The notes below the pieces were generated by a model, which was given only the letters and a program-made list of their open reading frames with translations, was not told the DNA's origin and ran no database searches. Positions 24,701 to 35,283 of a stretch of 64,000 bases of DNA are shown here, piece after piece. This DNA is from Volvox africanus (lineage: Eukaryota; Chlorophyta; Chlorophyceae; Chlamydomonadales; Volvocaceae), in contig BSDZ01000078.1 of the NCBI GenBank assembly GCA_030268105.1, forward strand, positions 3,647,001-3,711,000. The letters are read 5' to 3'. The translations under genes were made by a program, and so were the position numbers. Positions within the stretch are counted from its first letter, which is position 1. Each line of letters begins with the position of its first letter.

Positions 24701-26015
24701 GAGATGAGAAGGTGGCCAATACAGGAAACCGGTTCAATGACACTAGTTAAAAATATGAGACCAGGGTCGAAATGTGCTGGCGTCCTTTATAGAAAGGCCC
24801 TGCGCCCTGTTCGGACTCAACTGCAAGCTACTCACTCAGTAGGCTGTTCCGTGCTCGGAATGCATGTACAGCTCAATCAACATCTGGTTCTTATTTCTGA
24901 TGCCTGACCCGCGCAGGCGACTGTGTCTGCGTCATCTTCCGGCGTGAAGGGTGCTGCTCAGCTTCCCGAGTTCGCCGAAGTGCTTCAGTCTGCCGTTGCG
25001 CTGGAGGCGCTGATGGTAGTGCTGGAGACGGGCGTCAACCAACAGCAGCAGGATCTACATGCCAAGGTGGGGCCCATCGGCAGCCGATCCGCGGCTCCGG
25101 AATGCATGCAGCTACACTTTAGTCTCCTTGTTGTATTGGAATTTCCTCGGCCCAACTGGTTGCTCCCCCATTGTGGACCGGACCGGGCCTAATCTCTCCG
25201 CAGGCCGAGCAACTCACGCAGCTGTCCCATCTACAGGCGCGCACCGCCGCACTGGAGCAGCAGAATCAGCAGCTGCAAATGGAGCTGCGGCGCTGCGAAG
25301 CGGCGGCAACTGGCGGTGGCATGGGCGGCAGCGGAGGCGGAGCCGATGAGTACGGTAGCGTTTTGTTGCCCCGCATAGGTGGCGCAGCGGCCGGAGGAAG
25401 CAGGCTGGTAGGTGGCGGGGCGCTGGGTAATAGGTGCGGTGGGATGTTCCAGGGATCTGGGGCGTGATAGTGCACAATTCAGGAAGCATTGTTTAGTCGT
25501 GAATACGGACTAGCGAATTTTATGGCCTTTACTGATGCGAGCCCATGGGAAACATCTTCTCGCAGGCGGCCTCTGCACGCTACCGCGCTGCCCAGTTTGA
25601 CATTGAGGCTGGTTGGGGCGCTGGCGGTCCTCCGGAAATACCGGCCAGTGCCGCGGCTGCTGGCGGCTCGCAAATTCCGACCTCCGTCGGTGCAGGCGAC
25701 TCGTTGTATGATAGCGACGCTGAAGACACTGCCGGCGCAGTTGCCGCGTACAGCACCGGAAGCAGCCGGCGACTCAACCTGGACTTCAGGCCACTCTTGT
25801 CCTCCCCGTTGATGCGTAGTGCGCATCCAAAAGTACGACAAGCAATGACCTATTTGGATCAGGCCAGCGTATTCGCGGGTCGATGGTTAACCAGCCGCCC
25901 CACACTGCGCCTCGGTGCGCTAACGTACGTAGTGGTGCTGCATCTGATCGCATTAACGTTGCTTTCCTTAGGACGTCATTGTGGGCCTGCGGCCGGGCGT
26001 CTTAGCGCACCTTAA
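9784..26015 (+). CDS. Giant golgin-like coiled-coil protein with C-terminal membrane anchor
   Basis: Predicted product of about 3,800 residues, probably a Golgi tether. Exons: 9784-9849, 9922-10011, 10662-10779, 11374-11496, 11809-11946, 12045-12149, 12441-12500, 12598-12858, 13120-13284, 13452-13616, 13842-13961, 14173-19338 (1,722 codons), 19461-19538, 19720-19902, 20106-21737, 21874-22332, 22579-22774, 22936-23060, 23285-24646, 24917-25066, 25204-25407, 25566-26015. The N-terminus has GRQKLEEFRKHK, like the GRKKLQQFRQKK box I recall at the start of long plant coiled-coil proteins (At4g31570 type). Almost all the rest is Ala/Glu/Gln heptads. The last exon ends with RPTLRLGALTYVVVLHLIAL, matching the golgin-84/CASP tail anchor (Arg-rich, then a membrane span with a Leu-His pair). 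Exon 2 has a GC donor. The phase between 10011 and 10662 is wrong by two bases, so a small exon is missed or translation starts at ATG 10681. Golgi location is inferred. Confidence 0.8.
10531..10572. repeat. Imperfect hairpin inside a 5' intron of the giant gene
   Basis: The left arm 10531-10548 (CGACACATAGAAACCGCA) pairs with the right arm 10555-10572 at 17 of 18 positions around a 6-nt AATCAA loop. It lies in the unresolved interval between exons 2 and 3. It may be the end of a small inverted-repeat element or a structured intronic RNA; nothing in the flanks identifies it. Confidence 0.6.
14597..14653 (+). other. KGK motif copy 1 of the giant coiled-coil protein
   Basis: Encodes LRDKLRSAVKKGKAL. 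The same motif recurs at 20248-20301 (LRQKLRAAVRKGKSI) and 21340-21393 (LHSKLKAAIKKGKRL). From memory, plant long coiled-coil proteins of the At4g31570 type carry several KL-x-x-A-V-x-KGK motifs, which supports common ancestry beyond generic coiled-coil similarity. Confidence 0.65.
15610..16150 (+). repeat. 42-residue (126-bp) coiled-coil tandem repeats
   Basis: Inside the 1,722-codon exon, units of 42 residues (six heptads) recur. Each begins with a LQxRL-type segment (ELQARLAES, GLQSRLEEM, ELGLRLTEL) and ends with a QLTxAxAE-type segment (HLAASHAEV, QLTTAQAES, QLTAAQAQA). Three full units and a degenerate 39-residue unit before them can be read. The DNA has diverged, so the duplications are old. 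Confidence 0.7.
18445..19065 (+). repeat. 14-residue (42-bp) coiled-coil tandem repeats
   Basis: About a dozen 14-residue units (two heptads) with consensus xQLEAaQaAexxLR follow one another, for example TQVEAALGTEAALR, GQLEAAQAEQVDLR and AQLEAAQAAQIDLL. One insertion of about 25 residues interrupts the fourth unit. The strict two-heptad length keeps the coiled-coil register, so unit number could change without breaking the rod. Confidence 0.8.
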
Positions 26016-26081
26016 GAGGTAGGTCGATGGCAGGTGCAGACTTCAGGCTTGCGGGATGTTCTAAAGCACGCACGCACGCAC

Positions 26082-26106
26082 GCTCTTAAGCATGTTGCTT
26101 AAGAGC
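26082..26106 (+). terminator. Perfect 11-bp stem with 3-nt loop in the 3' UTR
   Basis: GCTCTTAAGCA at 26082-26092, loop TGT, and the exact reverse complement at 26096-26106, directly after a CACG tetranucleotide run. It lies 67 nt after the stop of the giant coiled-coil gene, so it should be transcribed in its 3' UTR. A role in RNA stability or 3'-end formation is inferred; no poly-U tract follows. Confidence 0.5.
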
Positions 26107-26255
26107 AGAGCAGTATGGACGCAGTGGTAAGGAATGGGATGACGTGAAGCGAGGGCAGGTAACCTATCCTAGCTTGCGTGGGAAGCTACGCCGCGCAGGT
26201 GGCTTTGGGGTGTGGGAATCAAGATGTGTGAGAACCCGCCTGCGTCAGGAAGGGT

Positions 26256-26260
26256 TGTAA
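26256..26260 (+). promoter_or_regulatory. TGTAA polyadenylation signal, giant coiled-coil gene
   Basis: TGTAA lies about 240 nt after the stop codon. It is the usual volvocine polyadenylation signal, read here by position only. Confidence 0.5.
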
Positions 26261-26763
26261 CTACCTTGTCGTTAACGATCAGTTCCTTCAAGGTTTTCGG
26301 ATCGTGTTTGATGTCTGTTTTAATATCACTTGCTCCTTGTGATGACCTGTGATGATTGGATAGCAGGCCTTTGAAAGCGGCTGTGTTTGCGGCAGTGGTG
26401 GCGTTCCCTAAAATTTTCAACAATGATGACTGCTGTCGGGTCCCTGGCCTGTCCGAGTACATAAGAAAATTGCGAAATTGCTATGCATTTATGGCAAAGC
26501 TAGTGGAGTGCAGAGTCAGGGACTTGACTTTCGTGTAAAGTATGGTAAAACGAAACTTAAAGTCTTTCCGTAAGACCCGAGCTTGGCATGGGACATTAGG
26601 ACATTCTCGTCTTCCGAGGTCCGGACGAGTAAAAATGCAAATCTGCTTGGCTCAGCCTACTTAATGCAATCTTGAGGTTTATTAGCCTAGCTACGCTGGC
26701 ATGTGCACACCGAACTGCAGCTTGCACAACAAGCTTCTGGAGCGCGGCTAAACCACAGTCCGC

Positions 26764-26768
26764 TTACA
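26764..26768 (-). promoter_or_regulatory. TGTAA polyadenylation signal, FG-GAP gene
   Basis: TTACA on the plus strand (TGTAA on the minus) about 155 nt beyond the FG-GAP stop codon, a normal spacing for volvocine 3' ends. Confidence 0.55.
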
Positions 26769-26920
26769 GGGCGCCGTCCGGAAATAGCACACGAACCAGT
26801 CCATTTGCTCTCGCAAGTCAACCAGCAACGCTGTATGCGTCAACACACATCGCTGTTATGTGTTCTTGACAACTAAAAATACAGCGCCGCGTTCCGACTT
26901 GCTTCATTTATGGCTCAGTC

Positions 26921-29900
26921 TCAGTCCACATAGTCCGTGCTGCGCAGCTTGGCGGTGCGCCGGCCAGCCCCACCACCTCCCACTCCACCGGAGCCCTGAG
27001 AGCCCATGGGGTCATAGTGCTGGGTGAAGTAGACTAAACCCAGCGCCACCACCAGCGTCAGCAGCAGGGCGCTCAGGCTCATGCCGCCGGCCAGATGAGG
27101 AACCTGGTGGCGGTACAGGGAAGTCGCAAGGGTAAGTACGGGACATGCACGGGACATTTACCCCGACGAATAAGCTCGCAGCACAGTGTTGCCTGAGCCA
27201 ATTGCGTCCTGGGCTTACACCATTCCGGTCCCATTCGAGAACGTCAAAGCGCAGGGCAACATCCTTCGCTGTAGACGCACTGTAACTCCAGATCTTTACC
27301 TTACCGTAATGATTTTATCGTACGCTTACGGCATCGATCAGCATCCTTACAGGCCACCCGGATCATGACTGCATTGGCTTGCCCTACCTCTGCATCCACA
27401 CCACACACACACCTGCACATAACCATACAGCCCGTTGTGGGTGACCAGAATGATGTCGTTGAGGCCGTCCCCACTGAAGTCTGTAACGACCAGCGGCTGT
27501 GTGGGGGCCGAGGGTAGCTCCAGCTCCGCCAGCACACGCCCGTGCTCCGAAACCACGACTAGACATCCAGTCATTTAGCGACGCAAATCCGGACGGGACA
27601 GGCCAACCAGCGACGATCTAAATGTCAAGCCCTCCTTAAAATATGCTCAGCAGTGCAAGTCGGTCGATTCCTACGTGCAGACGGTTCTGTTGAGCCACGG
27701 CCATGACAATGCAAATCTGGACAGCATTTTTGAATGATCAGGAGGATCAGCTGCCTAAGGCTAAGAGCACCTCTAGTCCCCCGGTCCCATTCATTGCATG
27801 GCAGGGGAGCAAACGCTGGCATCGCATCACCCACACAGCCGCGCGCCTTCCGTACCTGCATGATCCGAGCCGGCCGCAAGAACCGTGGTGGGTACAGCGT
27901 GTGTGTAGAGCGCCATGGCCGCCAGCGTTGGCGTTACGTGGTCAGGGTTCTCATCTGCAGGTGGCCATGAGATCTGTGGAGGAAGGCGGTCGCAGAACAG
28001 CGAGACAAAAGCATGACCGGGAAGAACTGTCCAACAAAAACATGTTTCCGTGTCATCGTGGACCAATTTACAGATTGGTGATGCCAGGAATTCCAAGGTA
28101 AATGGCAAATGTTGGAAGTTACTTACGCAGCCAGATAGCCGCCCCCCGCGCGCCCATTCCCTGCACTTCTTCACCCGAACCCCATATTTGGATGCACACG
28201 CTCACTTGTACGAACTCCTGCCAGAGATGGCTGCCTGCGCCGCTCACAGCAGTCATCTCGCCCTTGTTGGTCAGGAACACCAACATGCCGTGCTGCCGCC
28301 TGCAGATCGGGAACAGAGCATGGAGGAGGAGGATGACGATGGGCCCAGGGGAACCTGTATGACCAACCCTAATCCCTGGGTTGAACTCGCGTGTCACGTC
28401 AACGCGATAGATGAAGCATCTCACCCCATGGGCCCAATTTGCCCTGAACCGATTACTGAACCGATGCAAAAAGGCCGAGTTGCGCCAATTGCACAAACCG
28501 CATTTACATTTGCACGGCGGGGCTCTCGGGGTCCGCTTGTCAGTCACGTGATGCACTCAGTCACTGAACTCTGCCCTGTCTCACCGCTTGGAGCTGTAGC
28601 CCTGGAGATCGGGGATGGGCAGCATGACCGGAGTGGCCAGCTCAGTGGGATGGGAGGCGGTCCCCGCGGCGCGCTGGAAGACATTTCGGGAGGCTGACAC
28701 ACCAAACTTGCGTATGTGGCACACCTGGACCTACAGAGGGAGAAGGGAAAGGGATATTAGCGAGCGGCTTGGATGAGGCCGCCCTCGCCGGAAGCGTTGC
28801 GATATCCGTTCGGGGGCTCGAGACTTGTCAGCTCGGACCGCATCCGGCTACCAGTAGGCCTCGTATGCAGTGACGGGGAAAGCGCTAGAGATAAAGGTGC
28901 CATGGCAATTGATCGCGTGAGAGAGGATTCCGGCGGGAAACAGCAGCAGCGGTCCGAGGTGCTTCAACAAACCTGTCAAGGTGTACAGGTCACGCGGAGC
29001 CAAGGACGTGGTCGCTAGAGGGTCGCAACCAGCCCGTTGAGGTGCCGCCCGTCGGGACCCATCTGACCCGGGATACGCCACCTCGAGCTTCTCAACCCTG
29101 GCTACCCGCACCTTGAACAGTGTCTCACTGGGAGGGATGCCACTGCGCACAATCGCTGTGCAGCGACTCGAAACCATGTGCCCCCTGCCACTGACGGAAG
29201 CGAGCTCGCCTGGCGGGACCTGCCTGCGGAATCAACAACAACACACACAAACACACACAGAAAGAGAAGAGCGCGATGACGGGTGTGGAGCCCTGGTGTC
29301 GTCATGTGTGCAGATAGAGCATTGCGACTGGGGGGTTCCACCGACAATATCTCACATCATAACAGACACACCAACACCGCTCGCTGAGCGGTTAAGTTTG
29401 CCACTTAGACCGCTTCATGCTTATGGACTCGTGACGTCGCGTCGTCTATATGCACGGCAGAATGCTTCCCGCTTGCTCCAATGATTTGCTTTCAAGCAAA
29501 AGATCACGCATCAAATGCTAACGGGTCGTGCGAGGTGCGAGTTACACCCCTAAGTACGTACGTACTCGTCGTCCGGCACCTGTAAGATGGTCAATTCGCA
29601 CTGAATATGGCGCGGGTGGCCCGAAATGAGGAATATGACCGGCGAGCCGTCATACATTGGTGAAGGCCTCGGGGAGGTTACAACGACACACGCAAACGCA
29701 AACACCACTTGCCCGCCCTCCTCATTGCCGTCCGCTCCGTTGGCAGTGTGCCCGTGATACACGGACACGTGATCCAGGACTCCATCTCCGTTGATATCGG
29801 CGTGGAGGGTGCGAGGCGGCAGGTGCAGCTTGCAGACGGTCCGACCTGTGGGCGTCCGGGAACACCACGAGGAGGGCAGAGGTCGCGAGGCCCCTACAAT

Positions 29901-32900
29901 TCCCTCATGTGCCATCTACAATGGCATAGAACTATACCCACATCTAGTCATGGCGCTGATTGCTATGTGGTCACATCTCTGTCTGCCCCAGCTACAACGT
30001 TCTGTCTCGTCATGAGCTGAGAAGATTTGAAAAGGTTTTCTACCGGCATTCGCACTCAGGTGCGTTGTGGCCCGACTGTCGTATCCCCGGACCGGGTTTA
30101 GCCGCGTACCTGCTGGACAAAAACCGGTAGGACACTAACATTATCTTCGTCTCTAGCGCCACTAACAATCCGTGGGTCGGACTACTCACCCCATCGGGGT
30201 GGCCAGAACCCACCTGAGTAAAGGTGCAGCACCTCCACGCCCTCCTCCAGGAAGGCCACCAATGCGTTGGCGGTGACGTTGTGGGGCAGGTGCTGCTTCA
30301 TGTGGGGGTCCTGGGCCAGCGCCACCGTCCCGCCGCCTGCCGCAGTGTTCCCTCCTTTGGCCGCATGACCATGGTTGGTTCCGTGCGAATGGGCATCGCG
30401 CGCGTGCACGCCACCACGCCCGTGCTGCGGCGGGGCCAGATCCGCAGCATGCTTAGCCCTGTGCCCCGCGGAACCGCCCTTCGGCAAATGCGGGCTGAGA
30501 AGGCCGGATAATAGCAGACCGCTCTTGGTGTGCTGTTTCGGGCCACTAGTCGAGGTCTTCAAGCCTGATGGGAGCCACGACAGCATTCAAATGCGGTGCT
30601 TCATTCATCTTCTGCAGCAAGCAAGCACCATTGGAGGACCGCCCGTGGGCCACGTAGCGGTCCCAGGTCGCCAATCAACAAGACCATGCAAGTTGTGCGG
30701 CTGCAAGAAGAGTGCGGCTCGTCCTTGCCTCGCAGCCGATCACCTTTTATGATGCCAAAACCATTTGATATCCCTCATGGAAATGGAGAGACCGTTGACC
30801 CGGCTGTTGGGTGCTATTCACATACATGTAGCTTGCGAGCTGACCGGGAGCATACTTAGTTGCTTGCGGCGTTGATCCGATAGATTCTGCTGGATGACAC
30901 TGGTGGTGAGCGCTGGCGAGCCCAACACAAAATACGGGGGTATGCTGAAGTCGACTTGGATGAATGGATGAGGGCGTCCTTCTACCTATCACAGCAGGGA
31001 GAAGCAGGGCTAGCTCCGCCCAGTTTAGTGAGGAATGCCGCTGGTGAGGAATGCCGCCACCTTGTCAACATAGACGCGGGCGCACCTTTCCCCTTGGCTG
31101 CAGATGCGGTGGAGCCCAGCTCCTCCTTGGCTGCCCCGCGGCCCGCTCGGTGCTTAATGAAGTGCGCTTCCATTAAGCGCGTGTCCGCGGGACGTTCCCA
31201 CACATGAGGCAGCACATGCAACACGGACTCGCGGTAATCGCGGCACGAAGCCTCACCGAAGTGGCGGCCGTCTAGCTTGCTCGCGTCGAGCCTGTTGGGC
31301 GCACGGTTAGATGCAATCGATGTAAGCGTAATTGTTAAAACAACCCTCCTCCGATCTATCCCACCTGCATCTCTCCAAGAGACATGCACAACGACGCCAG
31401 CTCCCGATGGAGGGAGGAGACATGCGACTCCGTTCATTCCTCCAAGTTTGCTAGCCCTCAGGGCCCCAACACTCATCACTCGCCTGTAGTTGTTCTGCGG
31501 CGTGAGCTCCCCGCCCAACTCGGACAGATCCTTGTGGAAATCGGTGCTGCCGTGGTGCCAGCGCATGGTACCGTTACCGCCCTCCAGCGCCACATAGGAG
31601 AAGTGCCGGGACCCCGGTAGACCGGGCAATGGATCATCCGAGTCCAGATTGGACAGCGACTCAGAAACGCCTGGCAGCACGAACGGAACGTAGGAGAGAG
31701 AGAGGAGAACTTCATGCTCATGCTCCCGAGTAGGGATCTGGCTCGCGCTTGTCCCCTTCCACTCCCGGAAGATCGACAGCGGCATCGATGAAGTGCACGA
31801 GAGCGGCCCAACATTGATGCGCTCCATACACACAGTGCTGGGACCTAATGCTGCCTGACGCTGCCATAGAGCATGGCCAACGAGACAGGCAAACGGCCGA
31901 CAGCACCATTCACCCACCAGCGCCTTTGAAGTGCGCTTTCCTCTCCGCATCCTCTCTCATCTCGCTGAGGAGTACGTCATCATCTTCAAAGAAGCTCGCC
32001 TTGCCGCCGTCAGTCACACTCTCCAGCCCCTCCCCACTGGCGAGGTCGCCGCGCTGGGGCGGGTGCACGCGGATGTGGATATCGACGTGCGCGCACAGCA
32101 GGGAGTATGAGCGGCGATATTTGTACAACACGTGGATGTCGTTCAGTTGGTAACGTGAGCATCAATAGGTCACGTGAGGTCATGTGAGGTCAGGACAGAG
32201 CTCCCGAAGAGCAAAAGCCACATCAGCGTCAGGATGGCAGATGGTTGAAGCCCCTCCCGACGAACAGCGATTGTCATGTTCAGTGGTTTGTCTTCCCATC
32301 ATACCACATCATACTCCAAGGCGCACCACGCCATTGCCACACTTTATCGCATCACACTACACCACACCGCACTCCGCCAACCCCCCTATCCCAACGCCCA
32401 GCATTCACCAGGACGCTCGCGCCGACGATGACGAGCCCACGATCCGCCTCGTGCACTCGGTGTGGCGCGATGTAGAGTGCGACCTGGTGTGCGTGTGGGG
32501 GGAAGGGAGGGAAGGGAAGGGAAAAGCTGAAAAAACGAATCCTGGTGGTGAGGAGGGGAGACGAACATAGAAACGCTGGAGGAGGGAGAGGAGGAGAGGA
32601 GGGGGAGTTAAAGGAGAGGGCCGGCACCGGCCAGCGGAGCACTGGGCGAGGTGCAACACGGAGGACCGCATGAGGGAACAAATCCAAAACCACAGCCTAG
32701 CAGTCTCGTTTGGTGCACAATCCACCCTAGGCATTAAGCTGTACACATTCTGTCATCCTGTCTTGCAGCCGGCCATCTTAGTCAGGTGGATATAGTAATA
32801 GCACCTGCCGCGTCTGCGTCATCAAGTAATGCCACCTGTGAACCCACACATGTCCGGTACCGCCACTATGCCGTCGTTCAGGGGACTAGAAGTAATGAAG

Positions 32901-34700
32901 GCACGACAGGGCGGGGTGACGTGACCATGGGGCCGCCAAGGCGCGTACCCACCTCCTTGATGTGCGCGTGGTGTGGGAAATGCATCTTGGCGTTATACTC
33001 CCACTTGAGCACCAGGTTGTGATCGAAGCACATCACCTGCGACAAGGAAGACGGGGTTTCAAAGGTGTACGTAGCGCCATGTAAGTACAAAACGGGCAGG
33101 ACTAGGAAAAAGAAAGGGCACGAAACGCATGGGAGAAAAATGCAGGCAAGTACACGCAGGCATGCGCAGTAAGGCCGTGCGAGTGGGTGGGAGGGTGCAG
33201 AACACCGAGAATGACACGCGGATGTTGGCGCCATTAGGGGAAACGTCGCACATGTGCCTCCTGGCGGCTTATGAGCCCTTACATCGCCCGCATACCACCA
33301 AGTCAAATCAATACTCTCCCCCTCCACCGGCCCCCAGCAAGCCCGAATCATGGCGGCCTTCCAGCCCCAGCCCTCGTCCCCCCTTCACTCACAAGCACCA
33401 GGCCGTGCCAGAACCTGTCAACGGTTTCGCACCAATTTATGTCATATATAAAACGCCATTTCAGGTGCCAACGACACTCCCTACCCCAGTGGTCTTCCTC
33501 GCTCACTTTCCACGAGGCTGTAACCACCACTATGACCTGCTTCCTCAGCGGCCGCACCCTCTCTCCCGGCAGTGGGTCCAGGTAACCCACCGCTAGCGCT
33601 ACCTGCGGGAAGTGCGGGCAGCCGGATTGACTTATGATACATCAATCATAGAAGTGAAGTCAACACGAGCCATGAAGAAGAGGTCTGCAGCCGTCCATAA
33701 GACCGAACCCGCGGCATGCGGCCAGAAGCAGGAGGGACACTCGCAGGCTGAGGGCGACGGAATTCCAAGTCTCTTACAGAGCTGCAACACTCAAGGTAAC
33801 GGCCACTCGCTCCACCTCTACAACGTTAATGGTAACTTCACCTGCTGGCAAACAGCGCAACGGTGTGCGAAGTCCCGCCATCCCGTATGGGGCCCGCAGT
33901 TAGTGGGGTTACCGGCCAAGTCTGGCTGGTGATTGCGGCCACGTTACCGGTTGTTTAGGGCAGCAGCGGTCGTCCATGGCCCCACCTACCGGCCTGTTTC
34001 CTGCCGCCACCAGCGCCCGCTTGAACAGCAACGAGACAGAATTCAGCTCCGCCGCCCGCGCGAAGCCCTCACCCCGATGACCAGGAGGCGCGGGCTGGAT
34101 CACCTGCAGCCGTGTGCGCACGAGTCACGGGTTGAGGTCAAAGTGCATAAAACCGCAGGCATGAGGTGCATTATAGATTTGTGTTGGTCAGCCGACAGAC
34201 CAGGGAGGGATTAAAGCGGAATGCGTTGGGGAGGGCACCCATACCTACCACCACCATACCATACCATACCATACCATACCCACCTGCAGCTTCAAATCTG
34301 GTGTCACAGCCACCACCTCCAAGTGCCCATCACCGTTTAAATCAGCCTACGAAGGCACACGGCAGCAACATGGGTTACACCAGGCAGGTGTCGTGGTCAG
34401 GACTGACGCGTGCAGCAGCACTTCTAGACAACCGCCCCTGTCCCGAACCTACCACTACTGGAGCAGGAAGCTCGTGATGCTGCGCGTAAAGCTCTAGATT
34501 CTCGTCCAATGTGTGATGAAACCTGCGGCACCGCGCCTCGCGTCAAAGCCCCGTGGCGCCCCACCGGGACAGGATGAGGCAGGTTGCGAATAGTTGGGGT
34601 CTCACCATGCTTTTTCAAAAGTAAACGTTCCTTCGTTCTGCAAAGAAACTAAGAGCGCGACGCAGGCCAATAGCACGATAGCCACGTCTCGCTTATACAT
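26921..34700 (-). CDS. FG-GAP repeat membrane protein (plant At3g51050 ortholog)
   Basis: About 827 residues; a conserved protein of unknown role, probably a lumen- or surface-exposed integrin-alpha-like beta-propeller. Exons in order: 34606-34700, 34453-34522, 34284-34346, 33990-34103, 33507-33602, 32953-33036, 32409-32483, 31918-~32131, 31484-31670, 31086-31291, 30214-30564, 29706-29845, 29112-29219, 28585-28724, 28206-28299, 27856-27973, 27413-27558, 26921-27103. All junctions are phase-consistent except the 5' end of exon 8. The start (MYKRDVAIVLLACVALLVSL) is a signal anchor that aligns with the Arabidopsis N-terminus. FG-GAP Ca-binding loops read DLNGDGHLE, DINGDGVLD and DFSGDGLND. The C-terminus has a membrane span (MSLSALLLTLVVALGLVYF) and a Gly-rich tail. 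Exon 11 carries a long His/Gly/Ala-rich insert that I do not recall in the plant protein. The intron after exon 9 uses a GC donor. Identity is from remembered similarity along the whole length. Confidence 0.9.
34254..34280. repeat. CCATA microsatellite in an FG-GAP intron
   Basis: About five and a half tandem copies of a CCATA pentamer, next to the donor of exon 3 of the FG-GAP gene (minus strand). A simple length-variable repeat. Confidence 0.85.
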
Positions 34701-35283
34701 CGCTACAAGCCGAGACCGTAACGTAACTCAGTGTTCAAACTCAGTCAACATTCATGAAACAGCAGTTTTGGAAAACTGGGACCCTTATGCCAGCTTCCTG
34801 CGTTTAATGTTAGAGTGATCATGTGGAGAAAGTCAGGGGGAAGTATTCTTAGGAATATCATCCACTCGTCTATATATCACTCGATCTTCAGTGATGTAGG
34901 ATAAGGAAAGGTAGTAAAGATGTGACCACGGACATTGTTCAGACAACTGCAACGGAGTCGTTGCCGTACAGGCGAGGCATCAAAGTCAGTTACTCACTTT
35001 CGCAGCTAGGCACCCAGATTATCATCTATTCTCATTCGTTCCGCATGCGCTTACGAGGCCCGTCCACATGGTGGTTTGCTTTAGTTCCAGCGGCCAGCTA
35101 CACATGATCTGTCCTAGGTTTTAAAACCGGTATTTTGGTAGTGTTATGTGCCACATTCAATTCCGATGCACTACATACCGCTTGACCGAAGATATCCACT
35201 GCTCCCAACATAAGATACACTACTCGATGAAACCAATGCCCTCCAAGGCCGCCTGCTTCATCGGCCGGGAGAGTTCAACCTGT
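34701..35283. other. 5' flank of the FG-GAP gene
   Basis: No exon recognised. By position it must hold the promoter and 5' UTR of the minus-strand FG-GAP gene; no clear core promoter element could be named. Confidence 0.45.

Larger units (their letters stand above)
26016..26920. other. Convergent intergenic region with two 3' ends
   Basis: Separates the stop of the giant coiled-coil gene (TAA 26013-26015, +) from the stop of the FG-GAP gene (26921-26923, -). It contains the CACG run and hairpin at 26069-26106 and one TGTAA on each strand. No coding exon was recognised. Confidence 0.6.

Noticed and set aside
14173..25407. Kinesin, myosin or lamin as identity of the coiled-coil gene
   Set aside because: No motor, head or Ig-like domain; the tail anchor and the N-terminal box fit golgin-like proteins better.
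29231..29262. CA-rich tract as a regulatory element
   Set aside because: Simple (CA)n microsatellite inside an intron of the FG-GAP gene.
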